From positions 9,617,129 to 9,681,128 of the forward strand of contig CM029660.1 in the NCBI GenBank assembly GCA_017311315.1: 64,000 nucleotides of DNA. The letters run 5' to 3'. Of the stretch, positions 33,428 to 46,300 are shown in pieces. Each line of letters opens with the position of its first letter. Positions within the stretch are counted from its first letter, which is position 1. Made by a program: the position numbers and the translations under genes. The notes beneath the pieces are model-generated. The model saw nothing but the letters and a program-made list of their open reading frames with translations, was not told where the DNA came from and did no database searches. Source of the DNA: Dendrocalamus latiflorus (Eukaryota > Streptophyta > Magnoliopsida > Poales > Poaceae).

Positions 33428-33435
33428 ATCACTCC

Positions 33436-34831
33436 AGTCTCTTCGGTGACGTCCATGTTACTTTCATTTTAGCTCTGTCTGGCCCTGGCACTGGATGGCT
33501 GTCAAATTTGTCAGGGTCTCACCAACCAAGTGCCCATTCCTGCATTATTGAAGGCAGCTGGTACTTACGAGTTAAAACCTTGGATAAGTTTCTGGCTTTG
33601 AGATAATATAGGGTTGGTTTTTTTTGAGACTGTGGTTTATGGTTTAAAATTCTGACTATTTGTGAGAAACAGTATGTATAGAAAAACAGTTATATATGAT
33701 CTTAGTAGGTATAACTGAACTTAGTATATTTTTTACTATAATCTTTTTGTTAACCTTACTTTAAAAATATATCAAATAAAAATTAATTACTATAATATAA
33801 ACTATAACCCATAAATCGTAAGTAAGAAAGAGTTTTAATGGTTTCAAGGCATGCTTACTTGTAGTCAAGGACAACGACTTTGGAGACTGCATTTGCAGGA
33901 CATCCCTGTGCAGCGATTCATGTGCCAGTGATGGCCCCCTGAAACCTGCGGTTGGAACTAAGGCTAGCTCAGTTGTGCGTGCGAGTCCTCTTGGCTCGAA
34001 TTTGTATGCCTTGTCCTGCTTTTATTTTATTAGTAAGCCACGTAGATCCTCGGAAAATAATTCTAAGCACCGTGTCGTAAGCCATGTAGATCCTCGGAAA
34101 ATAATTCTAAGCACCGGTGACACGCAAGTTTTTATGGCACCACCTATGGAACAATGCCACGTCACAGTACGAATCTCAAAGCAAAAGACATATCAACTTC
34201 CATCTACTCACTACTCTTGTCGTGCAAAGCTACCACTGCCGTCGTAGGTCATGTCGTTTTTTAGCTTTTAGTTTTAATTTTTAATATTTTCATAGTAACT
34301 ATTTTTAAATAAAATATCTTTTTAATATAAGGTGTACTAGGTGATTATGGTACATATTGTACCGATTTCATTTATATTGGCAAAAATCACACGTGAGTTT
34401 TTGTTGCTTTGTAATCTCTTGTACGAACAGTCCAAAAGTCACAAACCACAACCAAAAGTCATAAGTTTCAGCCAAAAAGAACAAGCCCGTAGTTGCTGTC
34501 TGACCTTCCTGCACAACTGGATGTTGCGCTGCAAGACAAGATGGCTTTGTAGCGAGGGCAGCACCGCAAGGACGTGCATTGTTGACGGCCACGCGATGAT
34601 TACTGGAGATGGCACGGGTCAATGGTGACAGGCGAACTTGCAGCGAGGGGGTCGATGGCTGCGCCGTGCCTGCTTGTTAGCACGTGGATCATCGAGGGAC
34701 TTGATGACACCACGAGGGGGCGCTCCTCTGTCACCAACGGCAGCGGCAGGCCCCTCGCCCACCCTATGCTCGTCTGTCCTCAACCATCGTCTCGCTGCGC
34801 GACAGCCGGCGGCGCCATGAAATCGAGCAAC
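33436..34831. other. No gene recognised
   Basis: Intergenic DNA between the hAT MITE and the next copia element. A weak tRNA-like A-box/B-box pair is seen near 33962-34010, too poor for a tRNA gene call. Open frames at 34341-34936 on both strands overlap each other and show no domain. Confidence 0.4.
34033..34117. repeat. 44-bp tandem duplication
   Basis: Two units (from 34033 and from 34077) of GTAAGCCACGTAGATCCTCG plus GAAAATAATTCTAAGCACCG, differing by one base in the first part (CACG/CATG). Confidence 0.88.
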
Positions 34832-34836
34832 AGTGG

Positions 34837-35095
34837 TATAAAGACGGAAACCTACAACTTGCAGCATGAATCTTGGACACGCCAGACTGTCCAGATTGTG
34901 CGCAAAGCCTGGATTCAGGACGTTGCCATATTGTGAACAGTACCAGATATTTTTGACAATCTGTTATAGTCATATCCCTTTAATTCCGGTTTTGTTGAAC
35001 CTTTCCATTGTATTGATCCATGTATATAAATGAAAGGTAGAGCCATCTAATTGATTGGGCTACATAATTCTCTATCTGACCAAATCTTTTTAACT
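34837..35095 (+). repeat. 5' LTR of the short-LTR copia element
   Basis: 259 bp, the counterpart of 39433-39685. It ends TTTTTAACT directly before the primer site. Confidence 0.9.
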
Positions 35096-35107
35096 TGGTA
35101 TTAGAGC
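35096..35107 (+). other. Primer binding site
   Basis: TGGTATTAGAGC, the tRNA-Met-type primer site with one C-to-T change. Confidence 0.85.
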
Positions 35108-35129
35108 CTGAGATCCAAGGCAACAAATC

Positions 35130-36112
35130 ATGGTGTCTTCGCCTGCTATCAACAGTGGCACAACCAGTGGCACTCTGGTTCCGGTGACAAGCGATAGCAT
35201 CTCAATCCCAACTCTCGGCCACCCCATCAGCATCAAGCTCTCCAGGGAGAACTTTCTCCTCTGGAAAGCTCAGGTGGAGCCATACCTATGTGGTCAGAAT
35301 CTGTATGGGTACGTAGACGACAGTATTGTTGCCCGTTCAGTGATGCTAACAGAAGGAGTTGGTGCCGATGCAAGACAAGTCCCCAATTCTGCCTATCTCC
35401 GTTGGTTCAGGTAGGATAAAATCGTGCTAAATGCCCTGTTGTCATCCATGATCCTGCCTATCTCTGTTGGTTCAGGCAGGATAAAATCGTGCTAAATGCC
35501 CTTTTGTCATCCATGACAGAAGATATTCTTGCCCAGGATGCCCGGCTGTCCACCTCGGCAGAGGTTTGGGCAGCACTCCCCAGGATGTTTTCATCCCAAA
35601 ATCGTGCGCGGATAATGCAGATCCGTTACCAGTTGTCAAACATGAAGAAGAAGGATATGAGCGTGACTGAGTATTTTCACAAGATGAAGGGTCATGCTGA
35701 CACAATGGCGTCAGTTGGCAAAATTCTTTCAGATGATGAGGTAATTGGTTACATCTTGGCTGGACTGGGGTCAGAATACGATCCTTTAGTCACCGCTGTT
35801 ACCACTCATAATGATGCTATAAGTCTCAATGATCTTTGTGCATATCTCTTGAGCTTTGAGCTACGGCTCAAACAGAATAACACCTTCCAAGAAGTTCACT
35901 CTTTGACAAACTTCATGTCTCGGCGTCCTGACAAACATCATGGGACAAATGCTGCTTCTTACGGCAATGACTGCACTGGAGGCCGAGGTGGTCAGAACCA
36001 TGACTGTGGACGAGGCTAGTCCCAAGGTTACGACCGGTTTGGAGATTGAGGAAAATCCACATGCCAAGTATGTGGGAAATACGGTCATGATGTTTTGAGG
36101 TGTCGATAACGC
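35130..36112 (+). pseudogene. gag: Copia gag, disrupted
   Basis: Starts MVSSPAINSG. The copia gag domain begins with ISIKLSRENFLLWKAQVEPYL (positions 35230-35290) and continues with SAEVWAALPRMFSSQNRARI and VTEYFHKMKGHADTMAS. A CCHC knuckle on CQVCGKYGHDVLRC lies at about 36066-36107. A 65-bp tandem duplication at 35389-35518 introduces a stop and shifts the frame. Further stops are at 36017-36019 and just after the knuckle (about 36108). In this family gag and pol normally form one ORF. Confidence 0.85.
35389..35518. repeat. 65-bp tandem duplication inside gag
   Basis: Units 35389-35453 and 35454-35518 both begin CTGCCTATCTCYGTTGGTTC and end at GTCATCCATGA. They differ at a few bases. Sixty-five is not a multiple of three, so this event alone inactivated gag. 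Confidence 0.9.
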
Positions 36113-36189
36113 TTCAATCACGCATATCAACCAGAAGATCATTCTGGAAATGCCGTCACTTATGGGAGACACTCAAGCGATCCAAACTG

Positions 36190-39100
36190 GAATGTGGATA
36201 CGGGAGCTACAGATCATCTCACCAGTGATCTTGATAGACTCACAATTCACGAGTGCTATGGTGGCAAAGATCAAGTTCAAGTTGCAAATGGCAAGGTTTG
36301 AACATCTCACATATTGGTAGTTCTGTTTTATTAGGATTGAATAATTCACTTGTTCTAAATAATGTTCTTCATGTTCCTCAAATTAACAAACACCTTCTTT
36401 CTGTCCACAAATTGGTCTCTAACAATAATGTGTTTATTGAATTTCACCCTGACTCCTTTTTTGTAAAGGACAAGGACTCGAAGATGGTTCTTCTTCGCGG
36501 TAGAAGCAAAGGAGGATTATACCCAATTCCAATCAGTCACGCTTCCATGTCTTCAAGTCACCAAAAATTCCTTGGAGCCGTGGTATCCTCAACACAATGG
36601 CATCGTCGCCTCAGTCATCCTTCATCTTCAGTCACTAGGACTGTTCTTAGATTGAATAATTTGCCATGTTCAACATCTTTCAGTTTGTGACGCATGTCAG
36701 CATTCAAAAATTCATACTTTGCCATATAATAAATCTACTCCTGTTACCTCCTCTCCACTTGAGCTAGTTCATACGGATGTCTGGGGACCAGCCCTATCAC
36801 CATCTGGAGGTTTTAAGTACTACGTGAGCTTTATCGACGCCTATAGTCGGTTCACATGGATTTACCTGCTCAAGCATAAATTCGATGTTGAACATGTCTT
36901 TCACAACTTCCAAAAGCTTGTTGAGCGTCAATTAAACACAAAAATCCGTGCAATCCAATTTGACTGGGGTGGTGAATACCGTCAACTTCATCGATACTTT
37001 GAACAAACTGGGGTGTCTCACAGAGTATTGTGTCCTCACACATCTTCATAGAATGGCATTGCAGAAAGAAAACACCGACATGTTGTAGAAACTGGCTAGC
37101 CTTGCTTGCTCAAGCCTCACTTCCCATCCGATTTTGGGATGAGGCTTTCCTGATAGACTGTTACCTTATCAACAGGATGCCAAGCATGGTCCTTCACAAC
37201 TCCAACCCTCTCACTCGCCTTCTCAATGTCAACCCTGACTATACCCTATACCTTCGTCTGAACCTTTGGGTGTGCCTGTTGGCCGAATTTACGTCCTTAC
37301 AAAAATCAAAAACTTGAATTTTCGCTCCAAACAATGCGTTTTATTGGGGTATAGTTCGTTGCATAAGGGTTACAAATGTCTTGACTGAGCTACTGGCCGC
37401 ATCTATATTTCTCATGATGTTATACTCGATGAATATGTTTTTCCTTTCTCCACCAGTCCATTGTCCTCATCATCTTCCCCTCCTCAATCACCTTTTGTTT
37501 TGATCGAGCCAGTGTTGCAAAATAATTCAATATGTGATCATACTTTGTCCTCTATGCAGCTTCTTACTGATCTTATAGGAACCAATGAAGATCAACCTAC
37601 TGCAGATATTTGCCAAGGAGAGCTGCAACACTGTGACATTCCCTGAGAGCCTTCTTCAGCACCTTTGGGACCAGATTTATCTTCCCATACTGGTTCTTCT
37701 TTGGAATGATCTGATAGTCCTACCGAGAATCATTTGGTCTCTAGTGATGTGGTATCTATATCAGGACAAGAGCCTGTCATAAATCAACACCCAATGCAGA
37801 CCAGACTCAAGAATACCATCAGTAAGCCCAAACTTTTTACTGATGGCACGGTGAAGTATTCCGTGCATCACCGAGCTTTCTTTGCTGAACCAAAGTCTCA
37901 TCGTGCCACACTGTCTGATCCCCAGTGGCAAACTGCAATGCAGGATGAAATTCAGGCTCTCCTCCAAAACAAAACTTGGCGCCTTGTACCCAAACCACCT
38001 GGTCAGAACATCATCGGGTGCAAATGGGTTTATGAAGTCAAACAGTGATTGGATGGCTCTGTGGATAGGTTTAAGGCCTAACTTGTAGCAAAAGGATTCA
38101 CTCAGAGGTTTAGCATCGACTATTTGGACACATTTAGCCCGGTGGTAAAACCTACTATTGTTTAACTAGTGCTTTCTGTTGCAGTATCAAAGGGGTGATC
38201 CTTGCACCAAATAGACATCAATAATGCATTCTTGCATGGAGTATTGGGTGAAGGTGTCTATATGCAGCAACCACCCGGCTTCGAGGACCCTCGGTATCCA
38301 TCATATGTCTGCAAACTTCAAAAGTCTATATATGGGTTGAAGCAATCTCCTCGGGCATGGCATTCTCAACTGAGTGGCAAACTACAACAACTCGGTTTCA
38401 TCCCCTCTACAGCTGATACATCTCTATTTATCTTCAATCAAGGCGGCATTACTATATACATGCTTGTATATGTGGATGATATCGTGATTGCTAGCTCTTC
38501 CTCGACAACTACGGAAGATCTCTTGTCCACACTCAGGTCATTGTTTCCCCTTAAAGATTTGGGTCCCCTGCATTTCTTCCTTGGTATTGAGGCCACCGCC
38601 ACTTCTGGGGGAATGTCACTAACACAAAAGAAATATGCCCTTGACCTTCTTCATCGGGTTAACATGGAAAATTGCATGGTAGCATCTACTCCCATGTCCT
38701 CTGATAAGTTATCTTGTACTCATGGTACACCACTTGCTGAAGGTGATGTCTTTAATTATCGCAATGTAGTAGGAGGACTGTAGTACCTCACACTCATCAG
38801 ACCCGATATCTCATTTGCAGTTAACAAAGTGTTTCAATATTTGTCACATCCCATAGATGTCCACTAGGAGGCAGTGAAGCATATTATGTGATATGTTAAA
38901 GGTACCATCTCTACTGGGTTGTTTTTGCGATGTGCCTCCTCAACATTGCTTAGTCTGTTTGGCAATGCCGACTGGGCTGGGTGTGTTGATGGTCGACGCT
39001 CCACCGGGGGATTCGCTGTCTTTTTTGGCTCAAACTTGATCTCCTGGAGTGCTCACAAGCAACCAACAATGTCACGTTCTAGCACAGAAGCGGAGTACAA

Positions 39101-39420
39101 AGCAATAGCAAATAGTGTTGCCGAAGTAACCTGGACACAATCTCTTCTTAAAGAACACGGCATATCACAACCAAGAGCCCCAATCCTGTGGTGTGATAAT
39201 TTGGTGGCCACATACTTGACAGCCAATCCGGTATTTCATGCCCGTACGAAACACATCAAAGTTTATTTTCATTTCGTCAGAGAGAAGGTGGCGTGTGGTG
39301 ATCTGGAGGTTTGGTTCATTTCCTCGGATGATTAGGTAGCAGATGCATTTACCAAGCCTACCACCAAACAGATGCTTGAGCGCCTAAGGACCAATCTCAA
39401 CCTTTGTTCCGACGGTTGAG
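36190..39420 (+). pseudogene. pol: Copia Pol (protease, integrase, RT, RNase H), heavily mutated
   Basis: Protease DTGATDHLT at about 36196. Integrase from about 36590 (WHRRLSHPSS), with LELVHTDVWGP, IQFDWGGEY and, after a stop, NGIAERKHRH. Reverse transcriptase from about 37910 (WQTAMQDEIQALLQNKTWRLV), with AFLHGVLGEGVYMQQPPGFED and catalytic YVDD at 38468-38479. RNase H around 38950-39330 (NADWAGCVDGRRSTGG, then SRSSTEAEYKA), ending near AFTKPTTKQMLERLR. Frameshifts or stops occur in every domain, for example near 36298, 36690, 37050, 37317-37460, 38046-38050 and 38780. The domain order is normal for copia. Confidence 0.9.
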
Positions 39421-39432
39421 ATTGAGGGGGAA

Positions 39433-39685
39433 TGTAAAGATGGAAACCTGCAACCTGAATCTTGGACACGCCAGACTGTCCAGATTGTGCGCAAAGACTG
39501 GATTCAGGACATTGCCATATTGTGAACAGTACAAGATATTTTTGACATTCTGTTAGAGTCATATCCCTTTAATTCCGGTTCTGTTATAACCTTTCCATTG
39601 TATTGATCCGTGTATATAAAGGAAAGGTAGAGCCATCCGATTGACTGGGCTACATAATTCTCTATCTGACCAAATCTTTTTAACT
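39433..39685 (+). repeat. 3' LTR of the short-LTR copia element
   Basis: 253 bp, starts TGTAAAGATGGAAACC and is preceded by the purine tract GATTGAGGGGGAA (39420-39432). Confidence 0.9.
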
Positions 39686-40350
39686 AGTGCAGCCGCGTCC
39701 CTGGTCAGCAGTGGGTCGGTGGCAACAGTAGGTCAGTAGCTCAAGAGTAAGCCATGGATTCATGGTGGTTAAGAGAAGTATGAACACATGAATGGTATTT
39801 ACAAAACTAGTCATATGTACATCGTATTTGTAAAAATGTCACTTCTATAGTCTGCTAGATAGGCTGCAGCACCGGTGAGGCGACGCGTGGCGGGGCTACC
39901 GGCGGCAGGCGCCTACCTGCCCCGCTAGCAGACAGCAGGCAACCTTCTGCCCGGTGGGGAGACGACAAGCAGGCCTGCCACCCGGTGAGGGGACGGTAGA
40001 TGATTAAGTTGGCTGATTAGCCAACTTAATTACCTGGCCTAATTGTTTTTGTGTTTAGTGATTGTTTAAAATTTTAAATATATCAAATGAGCTAAAAAAA
40101 TTACAAAAATTTATGTACAGCCTCTTGACACAATGTATTTCATAATGTTATTTGTGGATAATTTTATCCATTGTGAATATTGCTTAAAAATTTATACAAT
40201 TTTGATATTTATATGAGTTTTTACACATAGCAAACAAGCTCCAAAAATTACAAAAATTTATATGAAGCTTTCTGATATAGTCATAGTTATTGTGTAAATT
40301 TTTAGAAATTTTATGTGGCCCGAATTTGCCACGTTGATTTGGGTTAATTT

Positions 40351-41319
40351 AATCGTGAATTTAACGATGCTCAGTAGCTTCGCGCATGTGTCAGCCAATC
40401 GTGCTATATTTTCTTTCCTACTATGTGGTTGCACAATGTCACTTTGTATGTGTCATGCCGCCTCGCGCCTCCCTCATTTGCATATTTGTCAGTGTTACTA
40501 TGCCGTCCCCTTCACCCGAAGAGCTAATTGTGACAATGGGTCCTCAATGTACAGGGTGAGTGCACTGGGTTTACTTTCGCTCGGTCATAAATACGAACCT
40601 CTCACAGTTCGTCATTGCTCATCTCAGTCGCTCATCACAGAAACTCATTGTCGCGGTCGTTGCTCAAAATTGGAAGTGCGTAGCTCATTACTTCGAGAAG
40701 CTAGTGCATAGCTCAAAATTGGCAGTGCTGATTGCTTCTCCCAAAAGGCAGATAATTTTTTATCGTATGCTTTCGACGTTATTACCGTAATCCTAGTCAA
40801 TTAGTATTATTTAGTTAGTCATGATTAATATAGTTTGTATTACTAAGTAAATAGATCGTAGTAATTTAGACATAGTTTTTACTATTTTTGTATACATACA
40901 GTACACATAATTTGTTATTGAATAGAAATATGTAATTACGTAGTCGTAATTACTGTAGTAGCAATTAGTTAGGGGTAAGTAATTAAGTGCATGTCTCAGC
41001 TGGAGGACTTCGACCTTTACCGGACCCAGTCTACTGTACCTGAGCCTACTAAACCACCGCCGGTCACTGAGCAAATAGAATGGTCTCCATACCTCTTTCG
41101 ACTCGAGACGCAACTTTCGGACCGACTGACGTACCCACGGGACATGCTCGTGCTCAATGGAAGACAAGGCCATGTACAAGGAGGCAGACACGACGAGGAG
41201 GTAGTAGTGGCTCAGATGGGTGAGCCATATTGCATCCAGTGTGATGCATTTTTTCTACTATAATTACTTTTACTTGTACAAGTTTTCCTAACGTATAAAA
41301 TTGTAAAAAAAGTGAAATA
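40351..41319. other. Interior of the long-inverted-repeat element
   Basis: No transposase domain recognised. An open frame at 40991-41263 (+) starting MSQLEDFDLYRTQSTVPEPT has a plausible protein-like composition (Pro/Glu-rich, then WSPYLFRLETQL) but I recognise no family. It could be a remnant of a captured or transposase-associated exon. Confidence 0.35.
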
Positions 41320-43361
41320 TTCGTAAATTCATGATTAAATTAATCCAAATAAACGTGGCAAATTTGGACTACATAAAATTTTCAAAAAATTACATAATAA
41401 CTAGGACAGTGTCGGGAGGTTTCTGTAACACCCCAGCCAAACAATGACCTGGAATGCTACCCAACTAGAAGTAAAGCAATGTTAACTAATTGCGTTATAC
41501 AAAATTTCGGCAGAGCCTCCTTTGTTTATCTTTCTAAATCAGAGATTTCACAAGCAGTATCGATTATAATAGACAATCATCAAGTAATAAGTTCAATGCT
41601 AAGCAAATAGATTAAAGATTACTAAACCATTCATGGATATAATACCTAGAGAAAGACTATGAGCATCATAAATATTCTAAACTCTTATTACAATTAAAAT
41701 CCAAGGGTAATAATCAAATGGTACTTAAATAGTCCTTGCGTCTTATATTTAATTTTTCTTCCTTTATTTCCATTATCGGTGGAACGTGCAAGTGCAACAA
41801 AACTAATCATTCCTTTTCCCCATGCATGCCGACCTCATAACGGTACCTAAAAAAACAACAACAAGAGTGAGTCCAACGACTCGGCAAATATAATAGATAG
41901 TAACAAGAACATTTATAAACATCACTTCACACATTCATCCATCAACCATATGAATGAGCCATGCTATGCAAGATGATCAAAAATCTTTTTTTCTCTTTCT
42001 CTTTTGCATTTTACCGGTAATGCAAAGTGTGCATCCGTCAATGCACACCTATGCCTGTACCATCTGGTACAGGGACCAATTCCCATACTCCACAAGTATG
42101 GGGACCTTTAGCCCATCATGTCATCAACATGACGGGGACCTTGGCGCTTAGTCATCTCGTGACCAAGACTTCAATAGATCAACATGATGCATATGCGTGA
42201 ATGTCTCAAATAAATAAATCTTGCATTCACATTATCCATGCACCAGAAATACTCATGAACACTGTAAATTGCAATCACCCATAAACAACACCAATACATC
42301 CTTACCACAACCATGAACACATATATATTCATATTATAGATCAAATATCAGCATTCCACACTATCAATTTTTAAACCATCATTATACTTGCCTTAACCGC
42401 GAGAAAACGAGGGACGTGCAGAAGGTGCCGCCTCTGGGATCCGTCCTCCACCTGAATAATAATTATAATATTTGCTAAGATAACAGTAGCAGACATTTGC
42501 CCAAATAAAAACAATCACGAACTAATAAATTCATCTAACTTGGTTCCAATTCCCAAATCCTACAGGTCATCCCGCCTACCTCTGTGGACAGTCAACTTCA
42601 AAAATTCATATCTATTGGTACAGGAGTCTGAATAGGGTGTTCTTAGACTTGCTGGAAAGATAATTAAATTATATAACTAAACCTAGTTGGTGAGCCTCCC
42701 TGATTCGGCCATCTTCCACCCGCACCATCCAATTTTCTAAAACATCAATTTCACGTTGGGTCCTCTGGACAGAGCACTAAAAATGCCATAACTTCCAGCT
42801 CGCGTGTCCGAATCATGATTTCTTGACCTTCCTGGAAAGCTAAGAGAATTATATACAACTTTCATAATATGGAGATCCTCTGATTCTTCCGTTTTCTAAT
42901 CGCCCAATCCAATCTACCATAATCTGACAGAAATCTCCCGATCTGCAGAACAGTCTTACAAGAAAAATCATAACTTCTGCTACAAAGGTTCGATCGACGC
43001 GTTCTAGAACTTCATGGAAAGATAAAGACGTCCTCTACAACTCTCTAGGAGAAGTCCAGATCTGATTTCGCACGAAACTAACCCAAAACAGCCGTCCAGT
43101 GAAATCTGTCCTAGCAGTCCAGAGTACCGACATTGAAACAACTAGTAAAAAATGCATCTAATTGGGGAACAATGGGGATTACCCTTGACGAACCGCTGTA
43201 GATTACAATGAACGCCCTACGAACTCCTCCTCTTCTCCTTTTCCCCTTTTTCCCTTCCTCCGAATCCAATCACCTCGCTGCGCTTGATCTCCCTTCTCCA
43301 TTCGACCGGCAGCCAAAGGAAGATTTTTCCCACCGGTAGAAGAGCTTCAATGGGGGGAGGG

Positions 43362-46300
43362 TGTCGGACCTCGGGTTAGCAAACCCAGATCCTCTGTGAT
43401 TCCACTGCACTATTCCCTGGATTAGTAGATAGTGCTCACAGATACATTACTGTATATCAAAAACATATCATGCGGAAGCGTAAATAATACAATAATACTT
43501 ACCCATGGGCTGATTAGGCCGAAACGATAAAATGCAGCAGCGGAACTTCACACAGGTGGGACCCACAGGACTTGCCCACAGGCAGCCAACTGGGGTTCGC
43601 AACCTAGTCCATGGCCTCTTCGTCTTCCAGCTCTGTCGACCCCTTTTTAGCGTCGCATGGTTTGGCATTCCTGTTCTCTCTAACTGAGTGATGGCAGTTA
43701 AGCAAGAACGAGTACGATGATACTCAGCAAGCCACCACACAGGATGCAGTAATAATAGATGCAAAGCTGTCAAGGGAGGCTTGAGTTTCTTTTATTTGCT
43801 AAAAGCATTGTTTTGGAATTACAATAAGTAAGAAAAATTTCCTGAGACGTAGCAATTTTAACTGAAACATGTTTTATGAAATTGATTGTGAGAATGCGAT
43901 AATAATTGTAGTGTAGGTTACATCCACCTTTTTACAGTGCATGGTTACCTCCACCAATGCTAGTTTTCGCCGCTGAAGTACATCTCTCCAGGAAAAATTC
44001 ATGGTCAGAGTACATCTCTCTGATAGGTTTTATCCCACCCACAAATATTTTTGTGGCAATAGAACTAACTCGAGTAGGTTCCCGTGTCCGCCCTTGACCA
44101 TGGGCATGGCTGCTCGAACAGTTTTACACTCTGCAGAGGTTGTGCACTTTCACCACAAGAGATAAGTCATCTTAATAGCCAACATGCTTCCTTAGGCATG
44201 AGACCCAGATGGTTTATCACAAAGCCTTTACCTTACTCCGATTTAGCTAGATACCACCCCGCTGAGGTTTCACCGCTGAAGGGTTACATCCGCCACAGTT
44301 AGAAGCCCCCTCTTGCGCCGTATGAGTAAACCAGAGCTCTGGCACCCATCTTCCGTGATGATATCTCAACTAAACCTTTGCAAGTTAATCAGCTAGGTCG
44401 TACCCATATAGACCTGTGGTTGTAATGTTTTACACCAGGAGGTCAGTACAAGATTCAGTCCTTAATTTGTCCAGGCGGTTCTTAGCACAAACCACGGGTT
44501 CTCGTGCGACATCTGCACCATCCACTCTCACCAACCGCCCAGACAGGTAAAGCAGATTTTTAGGGTTTTGAGAAGCATAAAACAGTTGTTGCAAAATACT
44601 CAGCCACGTACATCCCATGACTGTCCCAAAACAAATTCTTATGTTTCAAAGATTGATGATCAGGGCAACTAGTGCCCTGGACTTTGACAAGACTAGCATG
44701 ACAGTTAATATGACTTATAGCTAGTAAGGTTATAGTTAATATCTATGGCTACAAGGATCAGGTGATTCAAGTATCAAGGAATGACATATTAAATTTTAAT
44801 ACGATATCAAGTTGGCATGTACCTACCTTAAGCTTTAACATACATTTGCATAATAAATTAGGCATGCAAGTTGATAATTTAAAGGAACATAATTTTGCAT
44901 AAAATGTAGGATCAATATGATCAAAGTGATGACTTGCCTTGCTTGGTGTACCATGGCCTTGATTGATCTAAGTCAAAGCCTGCTCAGTCAACGATCTCAA
45001 CTTCCTAGTCGTCGCTTTTACCCGAATCTTGATCTTACTCGAATCTGTCGCTTCGTTGAGTCTTCAGATTCTAATATGCGGTAAAGAAAAGAAAAACCAA
45101 ATAAACCCAAATACTTTAAATGCCCGATTTAATTTAAATTATACATTTTTTACGATTTGGGAATAGAAGGATGATTCAGATTAGCGTGCTGTAAACACAG
45201 CGGTGGCTGGATTTGCGCAGGAGAATGAGTTGTTTGAAAAGCTTTACCGTGAGGGAAAATTTTAGGAGAACGGGGATCAAAATGAGTAATTATCTTCAGG
45301 CATTTATCCATTCTGGAAAAAGGTAGTGGCCATACATGGCTGATTAGGGAAAGGTTCGATCTGTTACTTGATAGCTTTCCTTCTATTGATTTTATATTTA
45401 TCAGGGAAGTTCCGTGAGTCGGACAGGACTTATGGATAGGTAAAAGAGAGTATCGATGGTAGTAACGAGGAATATAATTTTATGAGTTTAGGATGCGGAA
45501 GCTTTGCATAAGTTGAGTATAATTTTAAATACTCGATGCAACTCTGGTATTTCATGTGGCAATATTTATCTGAGATTGCAACTGCCAGTTTCTAAAGTCA
45601 ATTATTTTGTTTGATTAACCGCTTTACTTGATATGACCAGCGGCTATGATTTGTCAGAAAGGTGAGTTATGATTTTTACAATGATATTCTTGATAAAGCT
45701 AGTTCTTTTATTATTAATTATTTTTGACCATTGCGTTTGAAATCCCAAGATACTGATTGGGGATTTGGATGTGGGGGCAAGGACTAATGGTTTCTTACTT
45801 ATTTTTAAGGTTGATTTATTATAGAGGACTTTACCGATAATTATTTTAAACACTAGTAAGAGAGATGATATGATTTTAGAGATGAGCAATTTATAGTTAA
45901 TATTTTATGTGGCAAAATCTTGTTAAATTGGTTTACTTAAGTTGTACTAATAGATTGGATCGGGAGATGGAAGATACCATTTAGATCACTCGAATATTTA
46001 ATAGAATGTGATATTAATGTTCGATTTGTTTGACGTCAAATTTGCAAGTAATGAAATTATCTTTATACAGCTTTACATATGCAACTTTAATTACTTAGGA
46101 TCAACGTCTATTACCTTCAATTCATAAAAGATGATCTTCCAATTAGTTTCACCTTTTTTTATTTCTAACATCAATATCCATGGAAGCCATGTTGATTTCT
46201 TGCCATATGAAAATAGACCATGCATAATGCGTTTTAGTTTTACATGAGTATTAATATATTAATCTCAATTGTAATTATAGTTAACTCATGTTAAGTTTTA

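Larger units (their letters stand above)
34837..39685 (+). mobile_element. Decayed full-length Ty1-copia element with short LTRs
   Basis: LTRs of about 255 bp (34837-35095 and 39433-39685) flank gag and pol. Target duplication AGTGG / AGTGC (34832-34836, 39686-39690) matches at 4 of 5. A primer site follows the 5' LTR and a GGGGGA purine tract precedes the 3' LTR. The first bases of the 5' LTR have changed from TGTAAAGA to TATAAAGA. The short LTRs and the gag motif KLSRENFLLWKAQVEPYL fit the Ale/Retrofit (Hopscotch-type) lineage, an inference from style. Multiple stops and frameshifts make it old and inactive. Confidence 0.92.

Noticed and set aside
33962..34015. tRNA-like A-box (GGCTAGCTCAGTTG) and B-box-like (GGCTCGAATTT)
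   Set aside because: No cloverleaf or acceptor stem can be formed and the B-box is poor. At most a degraded tRNA-derived SINE head.
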